Assembly: GCA_947497245.1 (NCBI GenBank)
Contig: CANMFO010000002.1
Coordinates: forward strand, 1,116,001-1,180,000
Source: an uncultured Flavobacteriaceae bacterium
Lineage (GTDB): Bacteria > Bacteroidota > Bacteroidia > Flavobacteriales > Flavobacteriaceae
DNA length: 64,000 nucleotides
Reading direction: 5' to 3'
Shown: piece after piece, positions 33,877 through 47,096 of the stretch
Layout: every line of letters starts with the position of its first letter
How positions within the stretch are numbered: the first letter of the stretch is position 1
Notes under the pieces: model-generated
What the model was told of the DNA's origin: nothing
Seen by the model: the letters and a program-made list of their open reading frames with translations, nothing else
The model's database searches: none
Translations under genes and position numbers: made by a program

Positions 33877-35448
33877 TTACCACAACCAGATCAAGATCCA
33901 AAGAATAAGAAGGACCAAGACCACAATGTGATACACATAGTTTTGATACCAGGGCACATTTTCAAACCCGTCCTTTATCAGTTCCGGCCTGTAGGTCAAC
34001 AATTTTATTTTTTCGGCGTCGGGAGCGGCGGTCATACTGCTCACCACAATGAATATCAGGGTCGAGAGAACGACCATCAGTCCTACATTAATGGTATAGT
34101 GCAAATGCCATAGACCGAACTGTTCCAATACAAACAGGGCAATACCGGCCAGTGTACCCAAAACCAGGGTCCAAAAAGCGCCATCACCATTGCCCCGTTT
34201 ATAGAAAACCCCCACCAGAAAGATCACCGCTATCGGTGGTACGATGATGGAGAACATTTGTTGCAGATAATCCCACAAACCGGTAAAGTTTTGAATCTGT
34301 GGGGCCCAGAGTGCGGCTATGACCATAAAGATCAGGGTAGAGATCCGACCGTACTTTACAATCTCCTTTTCAGTGATATTCGCTTTTCCCGGTTTGATAA
34401 AATCGATTACGAGAAGTGTCGAGGAAGAATTCAGGGCCGAATCGACACTCGACATGATCGCAGAGATGACACCGGCCAATACGAGTCCCACCAAGCCCAC
34501 CGGAAGCACTTTGGTGACCAGGGTCGGAAACACGGCATCCCCATTGGCAATGTCGGGAAAAAGACTAATGGCCATAGCCCCGGGAATCACCATAATGAAC
34601 AGCGGGATGATTTTCAAGAAGCCGGCAAAGATTACGCCCCATCGGGCCTGTTTCATATCCCGTGCTCCCAATACGCGTTGGAATATATACTGATTGGTCG
34701 ACCAATACCAGAAACCTAGAAAGGGAACACCCATTAGTAACCCGGGCCAGGGCAATCCTTCATCGTCCAGGGGCTGCACCACGGAAAAATGGCCTTCCGG
34801 GGCCGAGGAAACCACCCTGCTCCAGTCATAGTCCAACTTCCCAAAAAGAATCCATGAGATAATACCACATCCAACAATGAGAATAACCGCTTGGATCGCA
34901 TCGGTATAAACCACTGCCTTTAGTCCACCCCCTGCTGTGTAGATACCCGCAACTATAGCCAACACAAGGGTGGTCTGCCACATGATCAGATCGGGAAAAA
35001 AGGTTTGCAGCACCAGACTCCCGGCGTACAAAGCCCCGGCCGTCTCGATCATGATGGTACTGAAAATGGTTACGATCGAGAAAAACTTCTGTGACCGCCT
35101 GTCATATCGAAGCTGTAGAAACTCGGGTATGGTCGTAATGCGGCTACGTAAATAGAGGGGAATAAAAATAAGCGCGGCTATGATCAGCGGAAGTCCCGAC
35201 ATCCATTCGTATACCGAATTGACAATACCCGTGGTATATGCCGCTCCGGCCAGTCCCACAATAGTGGATCCAGAAATATTGGAAGCAAAAAGGGATAGCC
35301 CTATGATGCCCCAACCAAAGGTTCGCCCTCCTAGGAATAGATCCTCCCCGGTTTTGGTTTTTCGGGAGATCCAAAGTCCTATGAACAGTACAAGTAAAAA
35401 ATACGAGATCACAATCCCGATATCGATATTAGAAATAGTGCTTTCCAT
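33877..35448 (-). CDS. Sodium:solute symporter, probable sugar carrier
   Basis: 523 residues from the ATG at 35448, with about fourteen membrane helices. The SSS-family pattern is clear: FLGGRTFGWGIIGLSLFASNISGSTIVGL (in parts) carries the sodium-site region after the first helix, and GGLKAVVYTDAIQAVIL is the family signature. This SGLT-like subgroup in Bacteroidetes usually sits with glycoside hydrolases. Here it lies 16 bases downstream of lacZ, so uptake of galactose, lactose or a related beta-galactoside is the likely role; the sugar is inferred, not shown. Confidence 0.88.
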   Translation of the reverse strand: MESTISNIDIGIVISYFLLVLFIGLWISRKTKTGEDLFLGGRTFGWGIIGLSLFASNISGSTIVGLAGAAYTTGIVNSVYEWMSGLPLIIAALIFIPLYLRSRITTIPEFLQLRYDRRSQKFFSIVTIFSTIMIETAGALYAGSLVLQTFFPDLIMWQTTLVLAIVAGIYTAGGGLKAVVYTDAIQAVILIVGCGIISWILFGKLDYDWSRVVSSAPEGHFSVVQPLDDEGLPWPGLLMGVPFLGFWYWSTNQYIFQRVLGARDMKQARWGVIFAGFLKIIPLFIMVIPGAMAISLFPDIANGDAVFPTLVTKVLPVGLVGLVLAGVISAIMSSVDSALNSSSTLLVIDFIKPGKANITEKEIVKYGRISTLIFMVIAALWAPQIQNFTGLWDYLQQMFSIIVPPIAVIFLVGVFYKRGNGDGAFWTLVLGTLAGIALFVLEQFGLWHLHYTINVGLMVVLSTLIFIVVSSMTAAPDAEKIKLLTYRPELIKDGFENVPWYQNYVYHIVVLVLLILWILIWLW

Positions 35449-35464
35449 AATGGGTTTCGTTTGG

Positions 35465-38982
<3,518 letters not shown>

Positions 38983-38987
38983 AACCC

Positions 38988-40118
38988 TTATTTTTTTCGG
39001 TTCAGTTCGGCGGCGTGGATTTCCCGCCCCAATTCGGCCAAAAAGGGCATGCCCACATCGTCATATTCGTATTTGTCATCATTGAACAGCCCATTTTTGT
39101 TCACTAAAATGGTAGCGGTCAATAAAAACTCCACCTTGTTTTTAGAATCCCTAATATAGGCACAATCCGTCAGGGTTCCATAGGCAAAACCCACTTTGTT
39201 GTAAATTTTGATGTGCTCGGGTATGGCCGTTTGGGTATCACCGTACATAAAAAATTTGCAGTAGCCGTCATAGTACTCCACAGGGTCATAACCCACCACT
39301 TTGGGAAGGGTATGCATGGCAGTGAGCAAAAACTCCCTTTGGGCACTGTTCAGGTCGAACCGCTCTTCCTTATCGAACTTTTCTGGAAAGATCACGCGTT
39401 TTAAAACACCATGCTGCGCATCTATGGGATAGTGGTTTTTGAGACTGAAGTCGAAAGGTTCGTTCACCAAGGCGTCATCCCTGTAAAAACCAATGCCCTT
39501 CCGTATGCCGTCCAACTGCAAGGGTTGGGGTTCGGCATTGATCGTGGGCCGGGTAATTGCAGTGGTGCTATCGTTGACATACACGATCAGAGGCTTGGTG
39601 GTGACATCATCGGCATGGTACCCCAAGCGGTGCGAAATGCGAACAGGCGCTATGCCCTTTGTTTTTAGCCCATCGTTGATGGCATCCTGACCCAGAAACT
39701 CCAACAAACGGTTGTTGGCGTCATTGTCGCTAACCGCAAAGATCTTTGAGATCGCCTTGGCAAAGGTCGTTTCCACCGAATCGCCTTCCACGTAAAACCT
39801 AGTGTCCATATCCAGGGTATCGGTTCTGTTCAGTTTTTCCAGGGCCAAGACCGCGATGGGGAATTTTACCGTACTGGCCGGATAAAAATAATTCCGCGCA
39901 TTGACCTGAAAGTCATGGTCCGTTAAGACAACACCGTCGTTTTGCCGGTCGACTTGGGTATATCGGATCTGTAGCTCGTATTGACCCAAACTGTCCATGA
40001 CCCGTCTGATGTTTGGGTTTTCCGAAGCAAGCGCCGCTTCCAATGCGTGATCATGGCCCGTGTTTTGAGCGCAGGAGCACAGCAAGGGCAAAAATGCCAA
40101 TATATATTTTTTCTTCAT
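38988..40118 (-). CDS. Class A beta-lactamase-like serine hydrolase lipoprotein
   Basis: 376 residues from the ATG at 40118. A lipoprotein signal (MKKKYILAFLPLLCSC, Cys 16) is followed by a penicillin-recognising fold: nucleophile motif YPASTVKFPIAVLAL (S-x2-K), SDNDANN (SDN loop), and NKVGFAYGT in the place of KTG. Total length exceeds a typical class A beta-lactamase (about 290), with a long insertion between SDN and KVG. Such proteins are annotated as serine hydrolases; beta-lactam resistance cannot be assumed. It heads the run that continues with the SRPBCC gene and lacZ. Confidence 0.83.
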   Translation of the reverse strand: MKKKYILAFLPLLCSCAQNTGHDHALEAALASENPNIRRVMDSLGQYELQIRYTQVDRQNDGVVLTDHDFQVNARNYFYPASTVKFPIAVLALEKLNRTDTLDMDTRFYVEGDSVETTFAKAISKIFAVSDNDANNRLLEFLGQDAINDGLKTKGIAPVRISHRLGYHADDVTTKPLIVYVNDSTTAITRPTINAEPQPLQLDGIRKGIGFYRDDALVNEPFDFSLKNHYPIDAQHGVLKRVIFPEKFDKEERFDLNSAQREFLLTAMHTLPKVVGYDPVEYYDGYCKFFMYGDTQTAIPEHIKIYNKVGFAYGTLTDCAYIRDSKNKVEFLLTATILVNKNGLFNDDKYEYDDVGMPFLAELGREIHAAELNRKK

Positions 40119-40144
40119 CCCTAGGGAGCTGGTATTAAAGCATG

Positions 40145-40384
40145 TCAATCCTCAAAAACTTCACCCCTATGGGGCTTCAGGGTATCACGGACCATAACCA
40201 TATCGCTTGCTTCCACCACCATGAAGGCCAAACTATGCATATCGTGCAAATGTTGGTGGCCCGTAATGCACAACGGAAATTCCCCGATAGCTATGAACTC
40301 CTTCAAATGCTTCTCGTGGTGGGCGGCGGTTTTGGCTGCGGCAGGACCTTTGAAGTCCCATATCAATTTAATTTTTTGGTCCAC
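40145..40384 (-). CDS. Small conserved flavobacterial protein
   Basis: 79 residues starting at a GTG (40384); upstream in frame only an ATT precedes a stop. The sequence DQKIKLIWDFKGPAAAKTA, then HHEKHLKEFIAI, and ends RDTLKPHRGEVFED, which I recall as a small family conserved among Flavobacteria with no known role. His-rich middle (HHEKH, GHQHLHDMH) could bind metal. No signal peptide. It lies upstream of the serine hydrolase gene on the same strand (26-base gap) and is divergent from the PpiC-like gene. Confidence 0.7.
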   Translation of the reverse strand: MDQKIKLIWDFKGPAAAKTAAHHEKHLKEFIAIGEFPLCITGHQHLHDMHSLAFMVVEASDMVMVRDTLKPHRGEVFED

Positions 40385-40517
40385 GTGCTGATCTTTGTTC
40401 CGGTTGTCCGTTCCAATGGCGGTCGTACTAATGTACTAAATTCTTTAACGGGCGTAAAAAACTGTTAAGGATAAAACAAGCCCTTGCCTACCATCAGGTA
40501 TTTGTTATTTTTGCAAG

Positions 40518-41411
40518 ATGCAATTTTTAAAGATCGGTCGCAAATCCATAGCTTTACCACTTGTCCCGTTGGCATCTGCATTCGTACTGTTGTCCTGTGA
40601 TGGCATGTTCGACAGGCAGGACGACAAACTGCCCTTGGCCCGGGTAGGGGAAACCTACCTTTACCGGTCCGACATTGCCCCCTTGCTGCGAAAGAACATT
40701 TCCAAGGAAGACAGTACTTCCTTCGTGACCAACTACATCAACAACTGGGCCTCTAAACAGCTCTTGCTCACCAAGGCAAGAATAAACTTGCCCGACGATC
40801 AAATTAACGAGTTCGATATCCTGGTGAACAACTACCGGAACGATTTGTATACACGGGCCTACAAGGAAGCGTTGGTGCAGCAGGGCAGCGATTCCACGGT
40901 TACCAAGGAACAGTTGAGCACTTTCTACAACGAGGAAAAGGAAAATTTTAGGTTGAAGGAAAAACTGGTGCAATTGCGTTTTATAGAACTTCCCAAACAG
41001 TTCCTGAACAAGGGGGAAACCATAAAAAGGTTGAAGCGTTTCAACAAAGAGGATGTGGCTTATTTGGATTCCATAGGGGTGCAGTTCAAGAAACTCAATT
41101 TTAACGATTCCATCTGGGTTCAGGCTTCCCGGGTGATCAATGAGATTCCGCCCTTGACCCGTGAGAATGAGGACCGATACTTAAAAAAATCACAATTTTT
41201 TGAGATGGAGGACGCAAACGGGGTATATTTGACCAAGATTGAGGAAGTGTTGCAGACCAATGATATTGCCCCGCTCTCTTATATCGAACCTACCATAAAA
41301 CAGGTGCTTCTAAGTCGTAGAAAATTGAACTACATACGAAAATTGGAAACAGAGATCATAGATGAGGCGATTAAGGACAAAGAATTTGAGGTGTATGGAA
41401 AAGAGGAATAG
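40518..41411 (+). CDS. SurA-like periplasmic lipoprotein without clear PPIase domain
   Basis: 297 residues with a lipoprotein signal ending LLSC (Cys 27). An N-terminal helical SurA_N-like chaperone segment (ARVGETYLYRSDIAPLLRKN, then DSTSFVTNYINNWASKQLLL) is visible, but no parvulin motif such as GGxLG or FGxH. It precedes a two-parvulin SurA homologue and overlaps its start by 17 bases, so the two are coupled. The pair probably assists outer-membrane protein folding. In related Flavobacteria I recall two or three such chaperone genes ahead of a MoxR ATPase, as here. Confidence 0.8.
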   Translation: MQFLKIGRKSIALPLVPLASAFVLLSCDGMFDRQDDKLPLARVGETYLYRSDIAPLLRKNISKEDSTSFVTNYINNWASKQLLLTKARINLPDDQINEFDILVNNYRNDLYTRAYKEALVQQGSDSTVTKEQLSTFYNEEKENFRLKEKLVQLRFIELPKQFLNKGETIKRLKRFNKEDVAYLDSIGVQFKKLNFNDSIWVQASRVINEIPPLTRENEDRYLKKSQFFEMEDANGVYLTKIEEVLQTNDIAPLSYIEPTIKQVLLSRRKLNYIRKLETEIIDEAIKDKEFEVYGKEE

Positions 41412-42843
41412 TATATTGGTTTTGGGATGTTTGCTACTGAGTGGGGGCATTTTCGCCCAAGAGGTGGATAGTATACCGGATACCCAGGTGGAACCGACGG
41501 ATATGTTGGTCCAAGCCGATACCGGCGTCAAAAAAGATACCACCAATACCTTCAAAAAAATAAAATTGGACGGTATTGCCGCGGTGGTCGGGGATTATGT
41601 GATCTTGGAATCGGATATTGAAAAAACCTTGATCGACCTGCGCAGCCAAGGGGCTTCGGTAGAGGACATTACCAAATGCGGACTCCTGGGCAAACTGATG
41701 GAGGATCGCCTGTATGCCCATCAAGCCGTACAGGACAGTATTTTGGTTTCGGATGACGAGGTAAATATGACAGGGGACAGACAATTGCAATCCCTGGTCC
41801 AACAGATCGGGTCCATCGAAAAGGTGTTGAAATACTACAAGAAAGAGGATGAGACCAGTTTTAGACAGGAGCTTTACAAAATAAACAAGCTACGGATGTT
41901 GTCCGAGAGGATGCAGCAGAATATCATCAAGGAGATTGAAATTACCCCGGAAGAGGTACGCCAGTTCTTCAATAAGATACCCGAGAGTGAACGGCCCGTT
42001 TTTGGTGCGGAGATGGAAATTGCCCAAATTGTAAAGCAACCCAAGCCCACCGACAAGGAAATTCAGGAAGTGGTCGATAAATTGAATAAGATCAAGGCCG
42101 ATGTCGAGGATAACGATGCCAGTTTTAGCGTAAAGGCCATATTGTATTCCCAGGGGCCTTCCAAATCGCAAGGGGGGCTGATCAAAAGTGTGACCAAGGA
42201 ATCTGCTTTGGTAAAGGAGTTCAAGGATGTCGCTTTTAGTTTGAAGGAAGGGGAGGTTTCGGAACCCTTCGAGACCATGTTCGGTTACCATATCATGTAT
42301 ATCGAAAAAATCAGGGGCCAGGAAGTGGATGTGCGCCATATTCTCTTGCAGCCGGAAATTTCACAGGAAGCCCTTGACAGGGCCAAAACGGAATTGGATA
42401 GCATCCGTCAGCATATCTTGGACGGCAAATATACCTTTGCCCAAGGAGCCCTGAATTTTTCGGATGAGGAGGAGACCAAATTCGATAATGGGCAGCTCCG
42501 GAACCCGACGAATTTTGATTCGCGTTTTGAGCTTACCAAAATGGACCCGAAGCTTTACAATCAGGTGCGGAACCTCAAGGACAATGAAATTTCCTACCCG
42601 ATTTTGGAACAGGACGAAAGAGGGGGCGGACCATCGTTCAAACTGCTCAAGGTTACCAATAGATATGACGAGCATGTGGCCGAATTTTCCAAAGATTATA
42701 TGAAGATAAGGGAGCTGGCCCTTACCGAAAAGCAGTACACGGCCATCAAAAAATGGATGGACGACCATATTGAAGACACCTATATCAGCGTGAACGAATC
42801 CCGGAAAAACTGCGATTTCGCCAACAATTGGATCAAGGAATAG
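41395..42843 (+). CDS. surA: Periplasmic peptidylprolyl isomerase, SurA type
   Basis: 482 residues from the ATG at 41395, with a signal peptide (SILVLGCLLLSGGIFAQ). Two parvulin domains follow a helical chaperone core: domain 1 ends KSQGGLIKSVTKESALVKEF with VSEPFETMFGYHIMYIEKIRG, domain 2 begins VDVRHILLQPEISQEAL and has a weaker substrate loop (NFDSRFELTKMDPKLYNQV). It helps unfolded outer-membrane proteins cross the periplasm. Overlaps the preceding chaperone gene by 17 bases and ends one base before moxR. Confidence 0.9.
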   Translation: MEKRNSILVLGCLLLSGGIFAQEVDSIPDTQVEPTDMLVQADTGVKKDTTNTFKKIKLDGIAAVVGDYVILESDIEKTLIDLRSQGASVEDITKCGLLGKLMEDRLYAHQAVQDSILVSDDEVNMTGDRQLQSLVQQIGSIEKVLKYYKKEDETSFRQELYKINKLRMLSERMQQNIIKEIEITPEEVRQFFNKIPESERPVFGAEMEIAQIVKQPKPTDKEIQEVVDKLNKIKADVEDNDASFSVKAILYSQGPSKSQGGLIKSVTKESALVKEFKDVAFSLKEGEVSEPFETMFGYHIMYIEKIRGQEVDVRHILLQPEISQEALDRAKTELDSIRQHILDGKYTFAQGALNFSDEEETKFDNGQLRNPTNFDSRFELTKMDPKLYNQVRNLKDNEISYPILEQDERGGGPSFKLLKVTNRYDEHVAEFSKDYMKIRELALTEKQYTAIKKWMDDHIEDTYISVNESRKNCDFANNWIKE

Positions 42844-42844
42844 C

Positions 42845-43798
42845 ATGTCGGACGTTACTGCAATCAACAATCTCGTACAAAGGCACAACACCTTAAAGCA
42901 GGAAATCGCCAAGGTAATTGTGGGCCAGGATGGGGTCATCGATCAAATCTTGCTTTCGATCTACACGGGCGGGCATGCGCTGCTCATTGGGGTTCCGGGC
43001 TTGGCAAAGACCCTAATGGTCAATACCATTGCCAAAACCTTGGGACTCGATTTCAAACGTATTCAATTTACTCCCGATTTGATGCCCAGTGACATTTTGG
43101 GCAGTGAAGTGCTCGATCAGAACAGGAATTTTAAGTTTATCAAGGGCCCGGTCTTTTCCAATATCATTCTGGCCGATGAGATCAACCGCACCCCGCCCAA
43201 GACACAGGCGGCGCTTTTGGAGGCCATGCAGGAACGTTCCGTGACCATAGCCGGACAACAGCACAAACTGGAACTGCCCTATTTTGTATTGGCCACGCAG
43301 AACCCCATAGAACAGGAAGGGACCTATCCGCTGCCCGAAGCGCAGTTGGACCGCTTTATGTTCGCAATAGAGTTGAAGTACCCCTCCGTGACCGAAGAGA
43401 TCCAGGTGGTGAAAACCACCACCACGGACAGTACACCGACCGTCAATGCACTGTTCAGTGCGGCGGAAATATTGGAAGTACAACACCTGATCAGGCGAAT
43501 TCCCGTACCCGACAACGTGGTGGAATACGCGGTGCGCCTGGTAAACTCCACGAGACCTAACCTGGAGGGATCTTCCGACTTCGTAAGACAATATATCGAT
43601 TGGGGCGCGGGCCCCAGGGCCTCCCAAAACCTTATTTTGGGCGCCAAGGCCCATGCGGCGGTACAGGGAAAATTCTCACCTGATATCGAAAATGTCCAAG
43701 CCGTGGCGATGGGTATCCTCCGCCATAGGATCATCAAAAATTACAAGGCCGAGGCGGAGGGCATTTCTGAGGAAAACATAGTGGACAAACTGCTCTAG
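42845..43798 (+). CDS. MoxR-family AAA+ ATPase
   Basis: 317 residues. Walker A GVPGLAKTLMVNTIAK (residues about 45-60), Walker B ILADEINRTPPKTQAALLEAMQE, and the MoxR-typical NPIEQEGTYPLPEAQLDRF. These ATPases act as chaperones that insert metals or activate von-Willebrand-A proteins. The usual DUF58 and VWA partner genes do not follow; instead a methyltransferase gene comes 9 bases later. It is tightly linked to the SurA pair (1 base), so a role in envelope protein maturation is possible but unproven. Confidence 0.92.
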   Translation: MSDVTAINNLVQRHNTLKQEIAKVIVGQDGVIDQILLSIYTGGHALLIGVPGLAKTLMVNTIAKTLGLDFKRIQFTPDLMPSDILGSEVLDQNRNFKFIKGPVFSNIILADEINRTPPKTQAALLEAMQERSVTIAGQQHKLELPYFVLATQNPIEQEGTYPLPEAQLDRFMFAIELKYPSVTEEIQVVKTTTTDSTPTVNALFSAAEILEVQHLIRRIPVPDNVVEYAVRLVNSTRPNLEGSSDFVRQYIDWGAGPRASQNLILGAKAHAAVQGKFSPDIENVQAVAMGILRHRIIKNYKAEAEGISEENIVDKLL

Positions 43799-43807
43799 CA
43801 CACTCCC

Positions 43808-44563
43808 ATGAAAAGGGCTCTGGACAAATTCTCGGCACAATCTGAAACGTATCGGAAATTTAGACCGATCTACCCGGAAGCGCTTTATGGGGACATTTTG
43901 ACATTGGTCCCGTCCAAGGGGAAGTGCTGGGACTGTGGTACCGGGAACGGTCAGGTCGCGGTGGCCCTTTCAGAACATTTTGAAAGCGTGTCCGCAAGCG
44001 ATCTCAGCGCCCAGCAGATTGCCCATGCGGAAAAACGTGACAATATTGTCTATTCGGTGGAAAGGGCCGAGAATACGGGTTTTTCCTCGGATCAATTCGA
44101 TCTGATCACCGTTGCCCAGGCATTTCATTGGTTCGATTTTCGGGCCTTTAACCAAGAGGCCAAACGGGTTTCCAAGAACGGCGGTATCGTGGGCATATGG
44201 GGATACGGATTATTGCGGATTTCGGAACCCTTGGACCTGCTGGTCGATCATTTTTACCACCAAGTGGTCGGACCGTATTGGGATCGGGAAAGAAGGCATG
44301 TGGACAATAGATACGAAAGTGTTCCATTCGATTTTGAACCCATTGACCTGGTCACCGACCACGCCATTACCGTTCATTGGGACCTGCGACACTTGGAAGG
44401 CTATTTCAACTCATGGTCGAGCGTGCAGAATTATATGAAGGAAAACAGCAATAAAAACCCCGTTTCCCATTTGATGAAAGACTTGGCCCCTTTATGGAAA
44501 GGAGACGTAAAGAAGGAAGTTACCTTTCCCATTTTCATGAAGTTGGGAAGGGTGGTCAAATAG
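43808..44563 (+). CDS. Class I SAM-dependent methyltransferase
   Basis: 251 residues. N-terminal FSAQSETYRKFRPIYPEALYGD, then SAM-binding CWDCGTGNGQVAVALSEHFESVSASDLS (motif I GTGNGQ and acidic Asp of motif II), motif with FDLITVAQAFHWFDFRAF (Methyltransf_11 type). The HWF block is typical of a subgroup resembling Tmt1/Crg1 trans-aconitate-type enzymes. The substrate is unknown, though aconitase is encoded 187 bases downstream, so trans-aconitate detoxification is a conceivable but speculative role. Confidence 0.87.
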   Translation: MKRALDKFSAQSETYRKFRPIYPEALYGDILTLVPSKGKCWDCGTGNGQVAVALSEHFESVSASDLSAQQIAHAEKRDNIVYSVERAENTGFSSDQFDLITVAQAFHWFDFRAFNQEAKRVSKNGGIVGIWGYGLLRISEPLDLLVDHFYHQVVGPYWDRERRHVDNRYESVPFDFEPIDLVTDHAITVHWDLRHLEGYFNSWSSVQNYMKENSNKNPVSHLMKDLAPLWKGDVKKEVTFPIFMKLGRVVK

Positions 44564-44587
44564 ATTTTTTTGGGTTTTCGAGGCTTA

Positions 44588-44614
44588 GGCCGCTCTTTGG
44601 GAAGCGGGCCTTTT
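44588..44614 (+). terminator. Possible terminator after the methyltransferase gene
   Basis: Stem GGCC-GCT (44588-44594) against AGCGGGCC (44603-44610), one bulged base, followed by four T. Weak T tail, so only a moderate candidate. The rest of the 187-base gap to aconitase is A+T-rich promoter-like sequence. Confidence 0.4.
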
Positions 44615-44750
44615 GGAAGATGCCGCTTTTTCGATCGATTTGCCATCGTACAATTCCCGAAAATTACTGCTTTCCTGGTTCAAAAATTTTATTTACCCTT
44701 TGTATTTTCTTAATTTTACGGAATTGTTCTAACCTTAAACAAATAAGATA

Positions 44751-47018
44751 ATGGCATTCGATATCGATATGATCAAAGGGGTTTACGCCAACATGGCGGA
44801 AAGAGTCGATAGGGCTCGGGAAATCGTGGGCAGACCACTTACCCTTTCTGAGAAAATTTTGTATTCCCACCTTTGGGATGGAAATCCCACGACAGCATTT
44901 ACAAGAGGTAAGGATTACGTAGATTTCGCTCCAGATCGTATCGCCTGTCAAGATGCAACCGCACAAATGGCATTGCTGCAGTTTATGCAGGCAGGAAAAC
45001 CCAAGGTTGCCGTACCGACGACCGTTCACTGCGATCACTTGATCCAGGCAAAAAGCGGGGCCGCGGCCGATTTGATGTCGGCCAATAGTACCAGCGCTGA
45101 GGTTTTCGATTTCTTGGAATCGGTCTCGAACAAATATGGAATCGGTTTTTGGAAGCCCGGGGCCGGAATCATCCATCAAGTGGTTTTGGAAAATTATGCC
45201 TTTCCGGGCGGAATGATGATCGGTACGGATTCGCATACCGTAAATGCCGGAGGATTGGGTATGGTCGCCATAGGCGTGGGCGGTGCCGATGCAGTGGATG
45301 TTATGGCGGGAATGGCATGGGAGCTTAAATTCCCTAAACTGATCGGAGTGAAACTGACCGGGAACATTTCAGGTTGGACCTCCGCAAAGGACGTTATTTT
45401 GAAGGTGGCCCAAATCCTTACCGTAAAGGGGGGAACCGGGGCGATAATAGAATATTTTGGAGAGGGTGCCAAAAACCTTTCCTGTACGGGAAAGGGCACT
45501 ATTTGCAACATGGGCGCCGAAGTAGGGGCGACCACCTCCACATTTGGATATGATGCGGCAATGGAGCGCTATCTTAAGGCTACCGATCGCAGCGATGTGG
45601 CGGAAGCGGCCAATAATGTAAAGGACTATTTGACGGCAGACCCGGAGGTATACGCCGATCCGGATACTTATTTTGATCAGCTGATCGAGATCGACCTTAA
45701 CACTTTACGCCCCCACTTAAACGGTCCGTTCACCCCGGATCTCGCCACTCCCATTGGGGAATTGGGACCTAAGGCAAAGGAAAATGATTGGCCGATCCAA
45801 GTGGATTGGGGCCTGATCGGATCCTGTACCAACTCTTCCTATGAAGATCTGACCCGGGCAGCTTCCATAGCGGAACAGGCCGTTGCGAAAAAGATCAAGC
45901 CGAAGTCCGATTTTGGGATCAATCCCGGTTCGGAGCAGATCCGGTTTACGGCTGAACGTGACGGACTCCTCCAGATCTTTGAGAATTTGGGAGCGACCAT
46001 CTTCACGAATGCTTGTGGGCCCTGTATAGGGCAATGGGACAGGAGCGATCTCAAAGGGGATGAAAAGAACACCATTGTGCATTCCTTTAACCGGAATTTT
46101 TCGAAAAGGGCCGATGGAAACCCGAATACCCATGCTTTTGTGGGATCTCCGGAGATGGTTGCCGCCATAGCCATTTCAGGCCGGTTGGATTTCGATCCCA
46201 TGAACGATGCCTTGATCAATGAAGAGGGTCAGGAGGTTATGTTGGACGAACCTGTGGGCATCGAATTGCCGCCCAAAGGATTTGAGGTAGAGGACGCCGG
46301 ATTTTTGGCGCCCGATGAGGACGGTTCCAGAGTGGAGGTCAAAGTGAGCCCCAGTTCCGAACGACTACAGTTGTTGACCCCCTTTGTGCCCATACCCAAC
46401 GAACAAATGCAGGGAATGAAATTGCTCATCAAGGCCTTTGGTAAATGTACGACCGACCATATCTCCATGGCCGGGCCGTGGTTGCGCTATCGCGGCCACT
46501 TGGACAATATTGCCAATAATACGCTGATCGGAGCGGTGAATGCCTTTAACAAAAAGACGAATTTTGTCAAAAATCAATTGACCGGGGAATATGGTGGAGT
46601 TCCCGATACACAGAGGGAATACAAAGCAGCTGGAATTGGATCCATCGTGGTCGGGGACCATAACTACGGGGAAGGCTCTTCCCGGGAACACGCAGCGATG
46701 CAGCCCAGGCATTTGGGCGTGGCGGCTGTCCTGGTGAAGTCTTTTGCCCGTATACACGAAACCAACCTTAAAAAGCAGGGCATGCTCGGCCTTACCTTTG
46801 CCAATGAGAACGACTACGATCTTGTACAGGAAGACGATACCTTTAATTTCGTGGACATTGCCGATTTTGCTCCAGGGAAACCACTGACCATTGAAATGGT
46901 GCACGCCGATGGTAGCCGTGATACCATTAAAGCGAACCACACCTACAATGAATCGCAGATCGGTTGGTTCCGGGAAGGTTCGGCGCTGAACGTCATCAAG
47001 AAGGAAAACGCGGCCTAA
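44751..47018 (+). CDS. acnA: Aconitate hydratase (mitochondrial-type)
   Basis: 755 residues. Interconverts citrate and isocitrate through cis-aconitate in the TCA cycle. Cluster-binding cysteines are visible in [11 protein letters not shown] and [12 protein letters not shown]; the C-terminal swivel domain has [22 protein letters not shown]. The length and motifs match the mitochondrial-like aconitase found in Bacteroidetes, shorter than the 890-residue AcnA of E. coli. The gene has a near-perfect terminator and looks monocistronic. Confidence 0.95.
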   Translation: MAFDIDMIKGVYANMAERVDRAREIVGRPLTLSEKILYSHLWDGNPTTAFTRGKDYVDFAPDRIACQDATAQMALLQFMQAGKPKVAVPTTVHCDHLIQAKSGAAADLMSANSTSAEVFDFLESVSNKYGIGFWKPGAGIIHQVVLENYAFPGGMMIGTDSHTVNAGGLGMVAIGVGGADAVDVMAGMAWELKFPKLIGVKLTGNISGWTSAKDVILKVAQILTVKGGTGAIIEYFGEGAKNLSCTGKGTICNMGAEVGATTSTFGYDAAMERYLKATDRSDVAEAANNVKDYLTADPEVYADPDTYFDQLIEIDLNTLRPHLNGPFTPDLATPIGELGPKAKENDWPIQVDWGLIGSCTNSSYEDLTRAASIAEQAVAKKIKPKSDFGINPGSEQIRFTAERDGLLQIFENLGATIFTNACGPCIGQWDRSDLKGDEKNTIVHSFNRNFSKRADGNPNTHAFVGSPEMVAAIAISGRLDFDPMNDALINEEGQEVMLDEPVGIELPPKGFEVEDAGFLAPDEDGSRVEVKVSPSSERLQLLTPFVPIPNEQMQGMKLLIKAFGKCTTDHISMAGPWLRYRGHLDNIANNTLIGAVNAFNKKTNFVKNQLTGEYGGVPDTQREYKAAGIGSIVVGDHNYGEGSSREHAAMQPRHLGVAAVLVKSFARIHETNLKKQGMLGLTFANENDYDLVQEDDTFNFVDIADFAPGKPLTIEMVHADGSRDTIKANHTYNESQIGWFREGSALNVIKKENAA

Positions 47019-47039
47019 GCGGTATCCAAAAAATTGCTG

Positions 47040-47069
47040 AAAACTCCTGAATATCCTCAGGAGTTTTTT
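47040..47069 (+). terminator. Rho-independent terminator after aconitase
   Basis: Perfect 11-base stem AAAACTCCTGA (47040-47050) with TCAGGAGTTTT (47057-47067), 6-base loop, T run to 47069. It lies 22 bases past the stop and just upstream of the TlpA-like gene. Confidence 0.88.
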
Positions 47070-47096
47070 AGTTTTACGAAAACCCCCGATATAGCA

